A DNA stretch of 64,000 nucleotides from Tremella fuciformis (lineage: Eukaryota; Basidiomycota; Tremellomycetes; Tremellales; Tremellaceae). Below the pieces are notes generated by a model. It did not search any database. It saw nothing but the letters and a program-made list of their open reading frames with translations, and had not been told where the DNA came from. The DNA lies in contig CP136492.1 of assembly GCA_032768795.1 (NCBI GenBank), positions 2,294,001-2,358,000 on the forward strand. The letters run 5' to 3'. Both the position numbers and the translations under genes were made by a program. This document shows positions 29,852 through 40,190 of this stretch, piece by piece; positions within the stretch are counted from its first letter, which is position 1; each line of letters opens with the position of its first letter.

Positions 29852-32189
29852 CTAGACCCCCAACTTGCGTTTCGCCTCCTCGTACACGATCCAACTTACA
29901 CCCACTGCGGGTCCGACCTTGAGGGTGGACGGCAGGAGGCCCTTGTACAGCCCTCGCCAGCCTTCGTGGGCGAGGGTATGATGCAACACGTCTCTGAATC
30001 CGGTATAGGCGTGTCGGTGGCCGGACGATCCGCTCGCTTGTAGTCGCGTGCGCAACAGGTTCACCGCTGCACCCATCAGCTCTAATCACTTGTGGAGTAT
30101 AAGTCGACTTACGATATACGCTGGCGGCACCTATCGAGCCGGACAAAGCCCCGAATGACAGTGTGGCAAATACGGACGGCTCATCTTTCCCGGTCGACTT
30201 GCAATATGCTCGCTTGAGCGTCTCATACGTCCCCATGTCGATGGCGGAATATGGAAAGACACCAACCAGACCAAGCTGAGCGTAAGCTTTATCGATGCAA
30301 ACACTTCTCCAAGCTTACTGTTAGACCCCGGTAGTACGCCCTGATGCCGCCTGATCGCCACATGTCTGCTGCGGTCCTGACCACCGCTCGCATACCCTGA
30401 GCTGGTCCAACATCACTTTGTATTCTCGTCTTGAGGGTCTCCAGACCGTAAATGGCGAATTGGGAAGTGATACCACCTATACCACCGGCGAGGAAACGGG
30501 ATGAGGATGAAAGTTCCGAGGCGTCCGCACATCGATCCCAATATTGCGCCAAGAACTTCTTGGATTGCTCGTACGAGACGAATTTGATGGCTGATTCCTA
30601 GACTATCAGCAACTTTGGGACACACACGGATGGCCCACCGGAAATATCTTCATCACGTTGAGGCCGTTGCCGACCCAGAAAGCCTTCAAGCCTCCTCCAT
30701 CCGCGTAGATTCGGACCACTGCTCCCCATAGATTGGTGACAGCAGTAGAGCCGACTTTGAAAGGATTCCGAAGACCTTTTGCACTGATAGCGGACGCGTT
30801 GACGTACGTGACGTCGGTAGTAATGAGATACACCTTGAGCCGATCAAAAGGAGCCGTGACCGTACGCGATACTACCAGTCAGCCAGAACGACGATCTATG
30901 GAGAGGTCCGGCGCACCTGCACCGGCAATACCGCCCGCGAGGAGAAAGCGCCAAGCTTCATGTCGATCTTCCTGTACACCCTCGACATCATCACCGAAGT
31001 CATCATCGCCACTGACCGCCCCGGTCGTAGAAGCCTGCTTCTCACGCGACGCCGGGAAGAGGGTCGCCTGGTCCGCGCCCTTCTGCTCCGCATGTGTTTT
31101 GGGGAACGACCCGCTGAAATCGCCTTCTTTATCTACGCGAGCGGCACCGCGGCCGTCCACAAAGCGCTTCTTGACCTGGTAGTCTGGATCTGAGCCACGA
31201 TCCTCACAACGCTCCCGAGGGGTGTACCCACACTTGTAGATCTCAAACGGCGTGGCTTTTCTCGGCAACATGATCAAGAAATCGCGAAACTCCCTGAATG
31301 TGACATACATGTCCTCTTTCGAGTGGACGCCCGATGTCCAGCGACCTTTGGGGTCCGTACCAGGGGACGCATGGGCGAGAAAACGAACGAGGTCGTTGAC
31401 GGTTGCCGGGGTGATATCGATCCCGGACCGCGAGAGGGCTGCGCGCATTTCAGAGGCATCAAGACGGCCATCGCCATTCTTGTCGAGCTGATTGAAGATG
31501 TCCCACAACTCGCGCTCTTGGTCCCACAGGAAGCGCCTAGACTCACTCAGCAAGCCCCAGGCGCGCGTGGTGAAAGTAAATTACCTGAACTGCCACCAGC
31601 TGATACCCTTCTCCCGTACTCCCCACACACTCCCATCCTCCGTCGCACCGTCCGGCGATTGCCCATCACCCTCAGGCGACTGACCCGGCTGCACATCGTC
31701 CGCGCCGCCCCATAAACGCGCCTGCGGCCTCTCCTCCGCACACCGTCGCACCAGCTCCTCCTCATACAAGCGCCGGAGCCGCTCGGCCCGCTCAGGACTG
31801 AGCGCCGTACGCGTATCCTGCCCCGGCAGGCGCATACGCTGTGTGGGCGTAGGACCCGGACCGACATGCGGTAACGAGGGGAGGGAGTGCCATAGCTCGC
31901 GCAGTTTCGCGGCGCGCGCTTCGGGGCCTTCGGCGGCGCGGAACTGCGCGAGGGTGGGCCGTTCGTTGGGCAGGATGTCGGGGGCGGGTGGTTCGCGCAG
32001 GGAGGGGCCGGCGGAGGGGTCGTCAGGCGGGGGAGGGGGCAGCTGGGGTTCTTGTGGCGAGGGGATAAAGGTGGGGTCGGTATGCGGTGGACGGGGCTGG
32101 AAGGAGTAATACGGTGTCCGGGAGGACGACGGTTGGGGCTGGTCGGACGGAGCGGAAGAGGACGAAGAGGAAGGGGAAGGGTTGGACAT
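29852..32189 (-). CDS. SAL1: Calcium-binding mitochondrial carrier (SCaMC / yeast Sal1 type), 704 aa
   Basis: Exons 31585-32189, 30917-31536, 30639-30871, 30319-30597, 30113-30275, 29852-30066; introns of 48, 45, 41, 43 and 46 nt. The family exchanges ATP-Mg (or ADP) for phosphate across the inner mitochondrial membrane and is activated by cytosolic calcium. Seen: a Pro/Ser-rich N-terminus; a canonical EF-hand loop DKNGDGRLDASE; an acidic linker; then three carrier repeats with signatures PFDRLK (repeat 1), YGLETLKTR (repeat 2) and YPVNLLRTR (repeat 3). The joins give an unbroken frame and restore carrier motifs across every intron. The N-terminal 200 residues, with SPERAERLRRLYEEEL, may hold a degenerate first EF-hand. 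Longer than yeast Sal1 because of this extension. Assignment secure; substrate inferred from the family. Confidence 0.93.
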
Positions 32190-32848
32190 GGTGGTGGTGG
32201 TGGTGGACGGTGGTGGTGGTGGATGATCGACTGGGGTGTCGCTATACCTACGCGATCAGTCTGAGCATTTGAGATGGCACATCGACCGAGGGGGCTACTG
32301 ACAAATTCTCGCGTCGTCGTCATCCGCGGCTTGGGCAATCTCGCTAAAATTTCAAACGACACAGCATACACCGCCGCCGTCGGTAGCGAGTCCGACGACG
32401 CTGAAGAACGAGATGGAGACGAGATCGAAGAAGGGGACGCGATGGGGGGAGACGCGACGAATCCCGAGGTATCCGAGTTGATTGTGGTCGTGAACAAGGG
32501 GAAGGGTGGAGATGCCTCAGTTGGGATAGTGGTGGTCGGGTGTCTCAGTCAGCCTCAGAATCGGTCGTTCGCGTTCGTGATGGTGTGCGGCCGTACGCGG
32601 TGCAAGTCGGCCTTCGTCCCCGGACACAGGGGATGCTGTACAAGACACAATTCTATGCAATAGAGTAAGTAAGATGGAGGAGCGAGAAGACTCTAATGTA
32701 GTTCGCGCGTGACAAAGATCCGTCCGCTGGATGTCGGACATCGCCGCTTATAGCCGACCACTATGACTACCAATACCAATCGTCATAATGTCAATGGTAA
32801 TGGAACCCAAGTATGCATGCAGATTGACGTGATGATGACAATGAGAGT
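32190..32848. other. Intergenic: promoter of the carrier gene, 3' region of D-lactate dehydrogenase
   Basis: Begins with a GGT/ACC triplet run (32189-32222) directly upstream of the carrier ATG. An ORF at 32274-32663 (+) is low-complexity and lacks any recognisable domain, so I do not call it. Confidence 0.5.
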
Positions 32849-34915
32849 CTAGTGCTGCGGTTGAATGTTGGGATACAACTTGCCCGGGTTCATCAGGTTG
32901 AGCGGGTCGACTACAGCTCAGCTCAATCTCAGAATGATGAGTGGTACGGCCACTCACTCGTCCGCTTGATCGTCTCCATTAGTCCTACAGTGCCGACGCC
33001 CAGCTCCTTCTCCAGGTACTCTATCTTGCCAATACCCACGCCGTGCTCGCCGGTACATGTGCCTTCGAGGCGGATAGCCCGCTCGACCATCTCGTGTACG
33101 CCATCGCGGATCCGCTCGAGCTCTGCGTCATTGCTGAACAGGGCGAGCGAGTGGACGTTGCCATCGCCGACATGGCCAAAGTGGCAAGCGACGATATCGC
33201 GTGCCTCAAAGTCCTCGGAGGTCTCCCTAACCAGTGTGGGGAGTTTAGAGATCGGCACACTGTGAATCAGCTAGAAGCATACGACAATCAGCATCTGGTC
33301 TCACCAGACATCGGTCGTCCACACTCTCGCGCCGTCTACGAGCGCCATGACACTCCACAGCGCCGCTTTGCGCCCTTGCCACAAGTCGGCGGCCTCCTTG
33401 TCCGTCTTGGAGAACTCGAAATTGGCTCCACCATGCTTCTTGCAAACAGCCAGGGCGCTCTTTGACACTTCTGCCATCTGCGCGTCGGACCTGCTTGTCA
33501 GAAACACACAAACGCAGCCCTTGAAATGACCCACCCCTGGAATTTGAAGAACAGCGAGTCGACCTCTTTGTACTGCTTGCCGGCCAGACCTCCCTGGTTG
33601 ATGGCCTTCATCGTGCGAGCATCTAGGAACTCGACGCATTCTGTCATAAGCACATGGTTCCCATGGGGTCAGCGTGCAGACTCACGGACTGGGAAGCCAG
33701 AGTTGACGCTGGGCTGTGAGCAATGAACACGCACTTGCTGTCGTAGACTCACCACTCCGTGGCTGCACTGACGGCCTGCTCCACTCCGTCAAAGGTGACG
33801 ACGGCACATTTCGTCGGCAACAGCGGGGCCAGACGGAGCGTAGCCTCGGTGACAATGCCCAAAGTACCTTCAGCACCAATGAACAATTTGGTTGTGTCGA
33901 ACCCAGCTGCCGACTTGCGCGCCCGTTGCCGTGTCTTGATAATCTCTCCGCTCGGCAGGACGACGGTCTGAAATGAGCCCCTACTCAGCGGTATCCCAGC
34001 GGACGTACCAAGTTGAGAAACCACTCAGCCTTGGCGGTACCGTACCGCACGGCGTTGGTCCCACTGCAGCCCGTGCCGGCCATGCCGCCAATGGTCGCAC
34101 CCGGTCCCGGGTCAAGGGGGAAGAAGAGCGGGATGCCCTTCTCCGCAAGATGGGCATTGATGTCCTCCCACTTGACTCCCGACTGGACCGTCACATCGCC
34201 ATCTTGCTCAGAAACCCGTAGAATCTGGTTCATATTGCTCAGATCAAGCGAGATGCCGCCGTACGGCTATCCATAAGCCCAGCATCTTTGGAGGCAGTTG
34301 AGGGCTCACGCTGGAAAAGTGCCCCTCGAGACTCGTGCCGCCGCTATAGGGCGTGATGGGCACTCGCCACCTGCGGGAGATATCCACGACCTCCTTGACC
34401 TCCTCGGTGCTGTCGGCCCACACGACCACCGTCGGCCGCTTGGCCTCGTGGTAGCTCCACTCGCTGATGCCGTGCGTCTCGAGGTCGGACGCGTCGACGC
34501 TCACGCGCTCGGCGCCGCCATTGGGCCGATTGGCAAAGTACGCCCGGAGCTCCGCGATGGCCTTGAGGTAGTCGTCGTGCGAGCCGTACCGCGGTTGGTG
34601 GGCGCTCTGCAGTTCCTTGGCCTTGGCCGAGTGGATGAGGTACGGCGGCGGGGGCGGCGAGGGCGAGAGTAGGGAGAGGGAGTAGCCCATGCCCGCCGCC
34701 CCGAGCAGGGAGAGGAACATGAGGATCGAGGTGTAGGACGAGGAGCGCACACCGGCTGGGCCGCTCGCTGAAGGTGGAGGGGGCGGGGGCTGGCGCGGGG
34801 GAGGAGGGGGAGGAGGGATGGGCCGTCTGTCCCCGGTTGCGGTGGAAGCGAAGCGTCTTGGAGCGAGACGCGCGCCCGGGCGGCGGAGAGCCAGGAGTGC
34901 CCGTGACGAGGACAT
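32849..34915 (-). CDS. DLD1: D-lactate dehydrogenase (cytochrome), mitochondrial, 586 aa
   Basis: Exons 34310-34915, 34009-34266, 33753-33967, 33686-33708, 33535-33640, 33305-33493, 32958-33259, 32849-32910; introns of 43, 41, 44, 45, 41, 45 and 47 nt. Oxidises D-lactate to pyruvate and passes electrons to cytochrome c. Seen: Arg-rich mitochondrial presequence ([21 protein letters not shown]), Pro-rich linker, one membrane helix (about residues 58-80), FAD-binding type 4 domain ([27 protein letters not shown]), C-terminal oxidase domain with [12 protein letters not shown] and GEHGVGIGK. Length matches yeast Dld1. Exon 4 is a 23-nt micro-exon, required to join VNSGFPVQ to the flanking frames. 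Located head-to-tail with the carrier gene. Confidence 0.94.
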
Positions 34916-35202
34916 GGCTATGCACAGTCACAGTGTAGATGGAATGTATCAACTTGCTGAGCAATATAAAAGTTATGGACCAGAAGAGATGAGAAGAGAT
35001 GTCGCCATCGCGTCGGCGAGATTGCCGGTCTTGTCCGACTTATTTTTTGGTAACTAGTTGTAGATCATGTATGCATAGTTACACTGGGTCTATAGTCATG
35101 ACAGCGGGGAGAGAGCCGAGGCGAGATGAGGCGTGGCAGTAGATAGTCTATACAGCTGTACGGTACGGCGCTTGATGAATCTCCAAGCTGAAGGTCGACG
35201 CT
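34916..35202. other. Intergenic
   Basis: Short promoter region for D-lactate dehydrogenase, with ATATAAA-like sequence near 34964 in the appropriate orientation region. No gene. Confidence 0.4.
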
Positions 35203-36302
35203 CTAGAGAGACTTCCACGAGGCCGGGCGAGGGAGGAGGAAGGCCGGGTTGAGGATGTTGAAGATGCCCACGGCAATGACCATCGGGACGGCGTCGAGGC
35301 CAATGGTGAAGCCCTCGGTCGTGGCGAGGTGCGAGGACCATCCTTCGGACAGCTCGATGGATCGGAAGAAGCCCCGGAGGAGGATCATGACAGACGAGAT
35401 GACGACGGCGATCATGAGGATCCACCAGCTGCGGAGGTTCTTGCGCTCCTCCTCGAGCTCCTCGGGGGTGCGCTCGCCAGCGTCGCGGGCGAGCTGGGAG
35501 CGGTTGGCCTTTTCTGCATCGGCGAGCTTGGGCACGCCCGCGTTGGACGACGTGACGATGGTGGTCTGCGAGTCGGCGCCGAGGTCGGGGCCGGGGCGGC
35601 CGGTGCCGGTGCCCGCCTCGGCATTCTTCTCGACTGCCAACTGGGCCTTGCGCTCGAGGCGGCGCACCTGAAAGGCGTACGGGCGGCGGGACGACGCGCG
35701 GAGGATAAAGTCGAGGGCGAGCGCGACAAAGACGAGCATGGCGACCATCTGGATGATGATGCCGACGACCATGATGTTGGTGGCGGACTGGGTCGGTACG
35801 CCCGAGGCGGCCGAGGCGGAAGCCTTGCCGCCGCCGATCGCCTGCAGGACGAGCGAGAGGACGTCGATGCAGAGGAAGAGGATGAGGTAGTAGCGGGGGC
35901 GGAGGATCGAGTACTGCGGACCGAGCTTGCGGATGGCGACGCCGAGCAGGGTGTAGTCCCACGCCGAGAAGAAGACGGGGGCCATGATGAGCGTCGAGAT
36001 CTGCATGAGGAACGGCGTGAGGAGGAGCACGTTCTGGCTCGACCACAGGCGGCCGGACCACCCCATCACCTCGACGAGCGCGCCGAGCACGAGCGTCGGA
36101 TAGACGATCCACAGCTTGGACCGGACGGCCTGGACAGAGTGGATGACTGCGCGGGTCAGCGCACGGGCTTCTGCAACAAGAAGGACGAGGACGTACTGGC
36201 GCTGACGGTGAAGAGGACCACAAAGGCGATGCAGACGCCTTCGTTGGGCGTGTATCCATAGTTGCTGCTGTCCGAGTACTTGTTGCTGTTGCTGTCGCTC
36301 AT
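35203..36302 (-). CDS. RTA1-like seven-helix membrane protein, 349 aa
   Basis: Exon 1 36197-36302, intron of 50 nt (36147-36196), exon 2 35203-36146. The RTA1 family (PF04479) comprises fungal membrane proteins linked to lipid translocation and resistance to toxic compounds. Seen: N-terminal SDSSNYGYTPNEG typical of the family, then seven hydrophobic segments, with conserved E-x-x-G-W-x-G-R (VEVMGWSGRLW) and an aromatic S-A-W-D-Y-T-L-L region. A charged Arg/Glu/Asp-rich loop of about 80 residues (about residues 205-285) separates helices 5 and 6, longer than usual. A TATAAA box at 36368-36373 lies 66 nt upstream of the ATG. Substrate unknown. Confidence 0.88.
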
Positions 36303-36367
36303 CGTGGAATGCGGGTTTGGCAGGTGGTGGTGGTAAGAGTGGGTGTTGTTCAGGCGAGGCCCGGGTG

Positions 36368-36373
36368 TTTATA
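36368..36373 (-). promoter_or_regulatory. TATA box of the RTA1-like gene
   Basis: TATAAA on the minus strand, 66 nt from the ATG at 36302. Confidence 0.55.
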
Positions 36374-37619
36374 GGCAGTGCTCGGAGGCTCTGGCGTCTG
36401 GTGAAGGCAAGGCCGGATGGTCCTTTCAAGGCGGGTCCGGCGTAGACGGGGTAGATCGAGTAGATGGCTAAAGCTTTGTTCGCTGTCGCTGGAAAGGCAC
36501 TAAGCTGGGTTGGCTGGGCTGTCGCGTGCTATTCCGGTGCTCGGGTTGTTGCTGTGGATGGGACAAACGAGCCCCCTCCGTGTGTCTTTAAGTACGTATC
36601 AGGCGTTCCAGTGCCGGGGGGAGATCACCATCAGCACGACGGACGGACGGTCTCGTCTGGCCACACCCACTCGGTGGTGCGGTGTAGTGTGAGGACGTGT
36701 GGATCTGGTCGAGCGAAAGCGGGCATCATGGCCATGCCCCCTAGACCGGGGCTTAGTTACCACCGCGATGACCCGACGCCGAGCCTAAGCCATATTCTGA
36801 CCGCTGGGCAGGGGGGGAAGGGGGAGAGGCTAATTGCTGCTGGACCAGTAGGAAAAAAGAGGCTTCGGCGTGCCTGAAGCGATGGCTTCATCTTCGAACC
36901 AGCCAAGCCCAAGCCCCGGGCAGGGGGAGAACCAGGACGGGGGCGGTCTCGTATGCCCGCTGAATCGCGGTCAGGGCTGAGTTGTAGAGAGACGGTCAGA
37001 GAGGTCCTGGGTCGATGACGCAGACTCGCACGCGCATCGAGGCGGCAGCGATGTGGGCTTGTATGGCCGCTTGTTATCGCTCTACCTTGAGTTGCTACTC
37101 GTCATGAGGGTCGGATTGGGATCGCATCGGCGTCCAGTACGTACTTCGGACTGCGCTCTTCGGCGTGCATCGAAGCTACGTCACACGTCATATCACGCCG
37201 AGAGCCAGTTCCAGAATCCAAGATCCAGAGATTCAGCGGTAACGGCAGCGGGCGGGCATCCATGTTGAACCAAGGAGCGGCATGCACCGCCTCGTAATCG
37301 TCAGTCAAAGCAACACGAGGAGTGACCAAGGAGGGTGATCAGCTGGTCCGACGTCGCTCGCCCCGATGAAGTGATGCAGTAGCATGGCATACGGTGACAT
37401 GGCGGGAGACAAAGGAGCGTCTGTTGACGGGGCGGAGCACAGCGGAGGGCGCCCGCCAGCGCGCAGAATCCATAAGCAAATCTCAAGGGGAAGGAGGGGA
37501 CAAAGGAGGCTGGCGAGCTGGACGTGGGCGCGAGCTCGCCGCCTCGACTGAAAAGTTGATGATCCCAACGCTTCACCGGCGTTCAGACACCCCTGACCGC
37601 TCGTGAGCGACTTGGCAAG
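36374..37619. other. Long intergenic region
   Basis: About 1.25 kb between divergent genes. ORFs present (for example 36464-36877) have no domain-like features, and their frames read as shadow or low-complexity. Nothing supported. Confidence 0.5.
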
Positions 37620-38090
37620 ATGCCGGACGACGAGAAGGCCTGGAACAAGGGCAAGGAGCTGTACAAGGAGCGCACTGCCAAGCGCATGGCAACTGAGGAA
37701 TTCCTCAAGGACAAGTCCGACGATGACAAGGCTGCGTTCAAGTTCTTTTATGCCAACAAGAACGGGTTCCCAGGTTCGGCACCGGCCACGCCAAGCACTG
37801 CAAAGACAGACACGTCAGCCGCTCCGTCTTCGGCCCCATCGACGCCAGCACCTTCGACCGCACCGGCCACAGCGACCACGGCAACGGGGACGTCCGACCC
37901 CGCGACGCCATCGACGGCCAAAACAGACACGACAGCCAAGACAGATACAACGGCGACAACTGCTGGTGGTGGTGGGGGAGGAGGCGGCGGAGGCGGGAGT
38001 GGTGGTGCCAATTTCTGGGACGGCTTGTTCTGCGGAGGCATGTGTGCGTCTTGTTTGTTCTGCTGCTGCTGCCCTTGGTGGTGCAGTTGA
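37620..38090 (+). CDS. Small Gly-run, Cys-tail protein, 156 aa
   Basis: Single exon, ATG 37620 to TGA 38088-38090. N-terminus charged and helical (EKAWNKGKELYKER ...), middle about 75 residues Ala/Thr/Pro/Ser low complexity with a repeated TPSTAKTDT motif, then about 11 Gly, then a short hydrophobic Cys-rich end with nine Cys in the last 20 residues, ending CCCCPWWCS. Such tails are typical of palmitoylated or CYSTM-like membrane-attached small proteins; membrane association is an inference. The coding pattern (long frame, biased codons, repeated peptide) supports it being real. Function unknown. Confidence 0.65.
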   Translation: MPDDEKAWNKGKELYKERTAKRMATEEFLKDKSDDDKAAFKFFYANKNGFPGSAPATPSTAKTDTSAAPSSAPSTPAPSTAPATATTATGTSDPATPSTAKTDTTAKTDTTATTAGGGGGGGGGGGSGGANFWDGLFCGGMCASCLFCCCCPWWCS

Positions 38091-38226
38091 TATGCCCCAT
38101 GTGGGTATGGCGCGAAGACGGGGTCAGGCTGACGCGCAGGCCGGCCAAGGTGAACGTGTGTCGAGTGATCCGGGCAGGGATGGATAGAGGGACCATTGTG
38201 CGTATGCATGGGCTATATGCTACGGG

Positions 38227-39516
38227 TCACAAGATCGCCTGGGCGTTGGGCGGGCTGGCGATGCCGCCCCGGATGTTCAGCGGCATGCTGGTGAACATGA
38301 ACGACCACCGCCCGAGGCGCTCGCACTCGGCTCCCAGGCGCCGCAGGTCAAACAGCTCGCCAATGGGCATTCCCCAGCCGGCCAGGAAGACCTCGTGGCA
38401 TGTCAAGGCTGCACCTGGACGGGACGTAAATGCTTCGTACGCGGGGCTACACCTCAGCCTTCCGACCTCTCCTTGCAAGCCCAATAGTATCCTGAGAAGG
38501 ACTCACTTGTCCCCGACCACCGCGGCGATGCCTTTATCCCAATGCCACCTGAAAACCTCCTCGCTCGCCTGCAGACCCAGATGTCCCGCGTTATGTCGGC
38601 GTCGCCACGTCAGGTGCTCTTCGACGGTCGTGGTCGCACACAGCTGCTCGTACGACTCTGTAAAGCCCGTGCGGACGAGGAGCACGTCACCAGGGAAGAA
38701 CTCGACTCGTTGATCTGCCACCACGGCATCCAGCAACTCCAATCCGAAAGGCGTACTGAAGTCGTGATATGCTATACCGTTAGGGAAGTATCTTCGCATG
38801 GCCTCGGGGTGCCGCCGTAAGAAGAGCGGGACGTCAAGTAACACGCCGCGGGAGGTGATGGGGTGCTCGGCGTAGTCTGACTTCAGCCCCAACCCCTGTT
38901 TGGTGATCTCAGTAAGACTCGCTGTGTATACCGTAGGGCTCGTATGTCGGGTCGCATGACTGCGCCTTCGTCATGCCCTGGTAAAATCTGTCTTGAACCG
39001 TCTACTTCCTGGAGGTAAAGAGAGGGCTCACGCTCGCTGGCCCGAGCCCTTTGGAAAGTCGGCATAGGCAAAATGGCGGAACCCGTCCCACTGTGTACTG
39101 CTCTGGGTGTTGAAGTGCACAATGTCGTCGTTCGAGTACCAGTCGCCAGGCGTGTCGCGCACGAGGCTGCCGGTCATCCCCTCCCTCCTGTTACATGGTC
39201 ACCAGCTGATCTCACACCTCTCGCTCGAACAGGATCCGATCTTTGCCGAGGGGACGGTGGGTCATCGGCATACTGCCAAGCGACATCAGCCACTCGCTCG
39301 AGGCAGACAAGACGGTGGGGCTCACTTCAAGTTGATGGCGAGGCCATGCTTGATCTCATCCCGGCCCCGCTTGACAGCCGCCTCGTCGATCAGGTTGAGC
39401 CGGCCCAGCTCGTCGTCTGGGCCCCAGATGCCCCATGCGTTATACGGAGGACCGGCCTTGTCCACGGGGAGCTGGTCGAACGGGCACGGCCTGATCATGT
39501 TTGGTGTGTCCCTCAC
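38227..39516 (-). CDS. Cyclase-family (PF04199) metal hydrolase, multi-exon
   Basis: Fungal relative of bacterial cyclases and kynurenine formamidase; substrate unknown. Start ATG 39516 or 39498. Seen along the minus strand: PYNAWGIWGPDDELGRLNL (typical N-terminus); the metal-binding region HFNTQSSTQWDGFRHF (about 39075-39125); the SRGVLLDVPLF region; FFPGDVLLVRTGF; and C-terminal PIGELFDLR. Clear introns include one of 50 nt after the first exon, one of about 30-37 nt near 39190, one of 44 nt before FYQGM, and one of 60 nt at 38447-38506. Around 38908-38920 the frame is broken: GIHS and ITKQG are separated by 13 nt that no GT-AG intron removes. This is an undetected unusual intron, a sequencing error or a real frameshift. 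Divergent from the sugar transporter. Confidence 0.8.
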
Positions 39517-40190
39517 AGCTGCAGCAGTTCAACCTTGTAGAATGAAGTCAGCCAGACCAGATGTGGGACTTCACGACGACAAGACGCGCTTAGTATTCGG
39601 CTGCTGGACAGAATACCCGCTGAGGTTAGTGAGACCCGGAAGAACGCTTCAACAAGGCTTTACCGCTGCTTGGCATCGCTCGCCGAGACTGATCTTCGTG
39701 TTGCGGATTTCCCGGAAGGGCGGTGGATCAGCCGACGCCGCGCCGCCTCACTGCGCCGCGTTTTCGGCGATGGGCGTATCCCTTGGTCCAGGCCAGGCAT
39801 GCAAGAGCTATTCAAGGCTGACAAGGCAGGAGCCGAGTCGGAGTGGAGAAAGAGCTAGTGCGCGATGTCGGTCCCGACGCTGCGGCTAGCCCGTGCGTAC
39901 GGACAAGCGGACGGAGCCCTTTCGGGAGAGCCGTGGGGTCTCACCAGTGGAATCAGCGAACCATACACGGAGGGCTCTCTGCTTGTGCAGTTTGAATTTC
40001 TGCTCGGCCACAAAGGATGGTATGCGGATAACCCGACGACCTCGGACTGGGGCTCACCACTTGACGCGAGCGCACGGACAGGATAAAGAGGCACAGCTAA
40101 GAGAAAGACAGAGACTGCGAGTCCTGCTCCTTTCGTCACGCCCAGATCTGACCTCGCCTGACCAACGTATTAATAGAGCGTATTAGAGAC
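39517..40190. other. Divergent promoter region between cyclase and transporter genes
   Basis: 674 bp shared upstream region. The head-to-head arrangement could allow co-regulation (inference). ORFs here read as shadows. No clear regulatory site. Confidence 0.5.

Noticed and set aside
31547..32497. 316-codon minus-strand ORF
   Set aside because: Alternative frame over the N-terminus of the mitochondrial carrier gene, Pro/Ser/Arg low complexity.
32274..32663. 129-codon plus-strand ORF upstream of the carrier gene
   Set aside because: Lies in the likely promoter region, low-complexity acidic stretch, no recognisable features.
35329..36261. 310-codon plus-strand ORF
   Set aside because: It is the antisense shadow of the RTA1-like gene, which has conserved motifs, a TATA box and a clean intron. 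The shadow is low-complexity Asp/Glu/Arg/Gly.
36464..36877. 137-codon plus-strand ORF in the long intergenic region
   Set aside because: No domain, no codon or motif support, and no similarity recognised.
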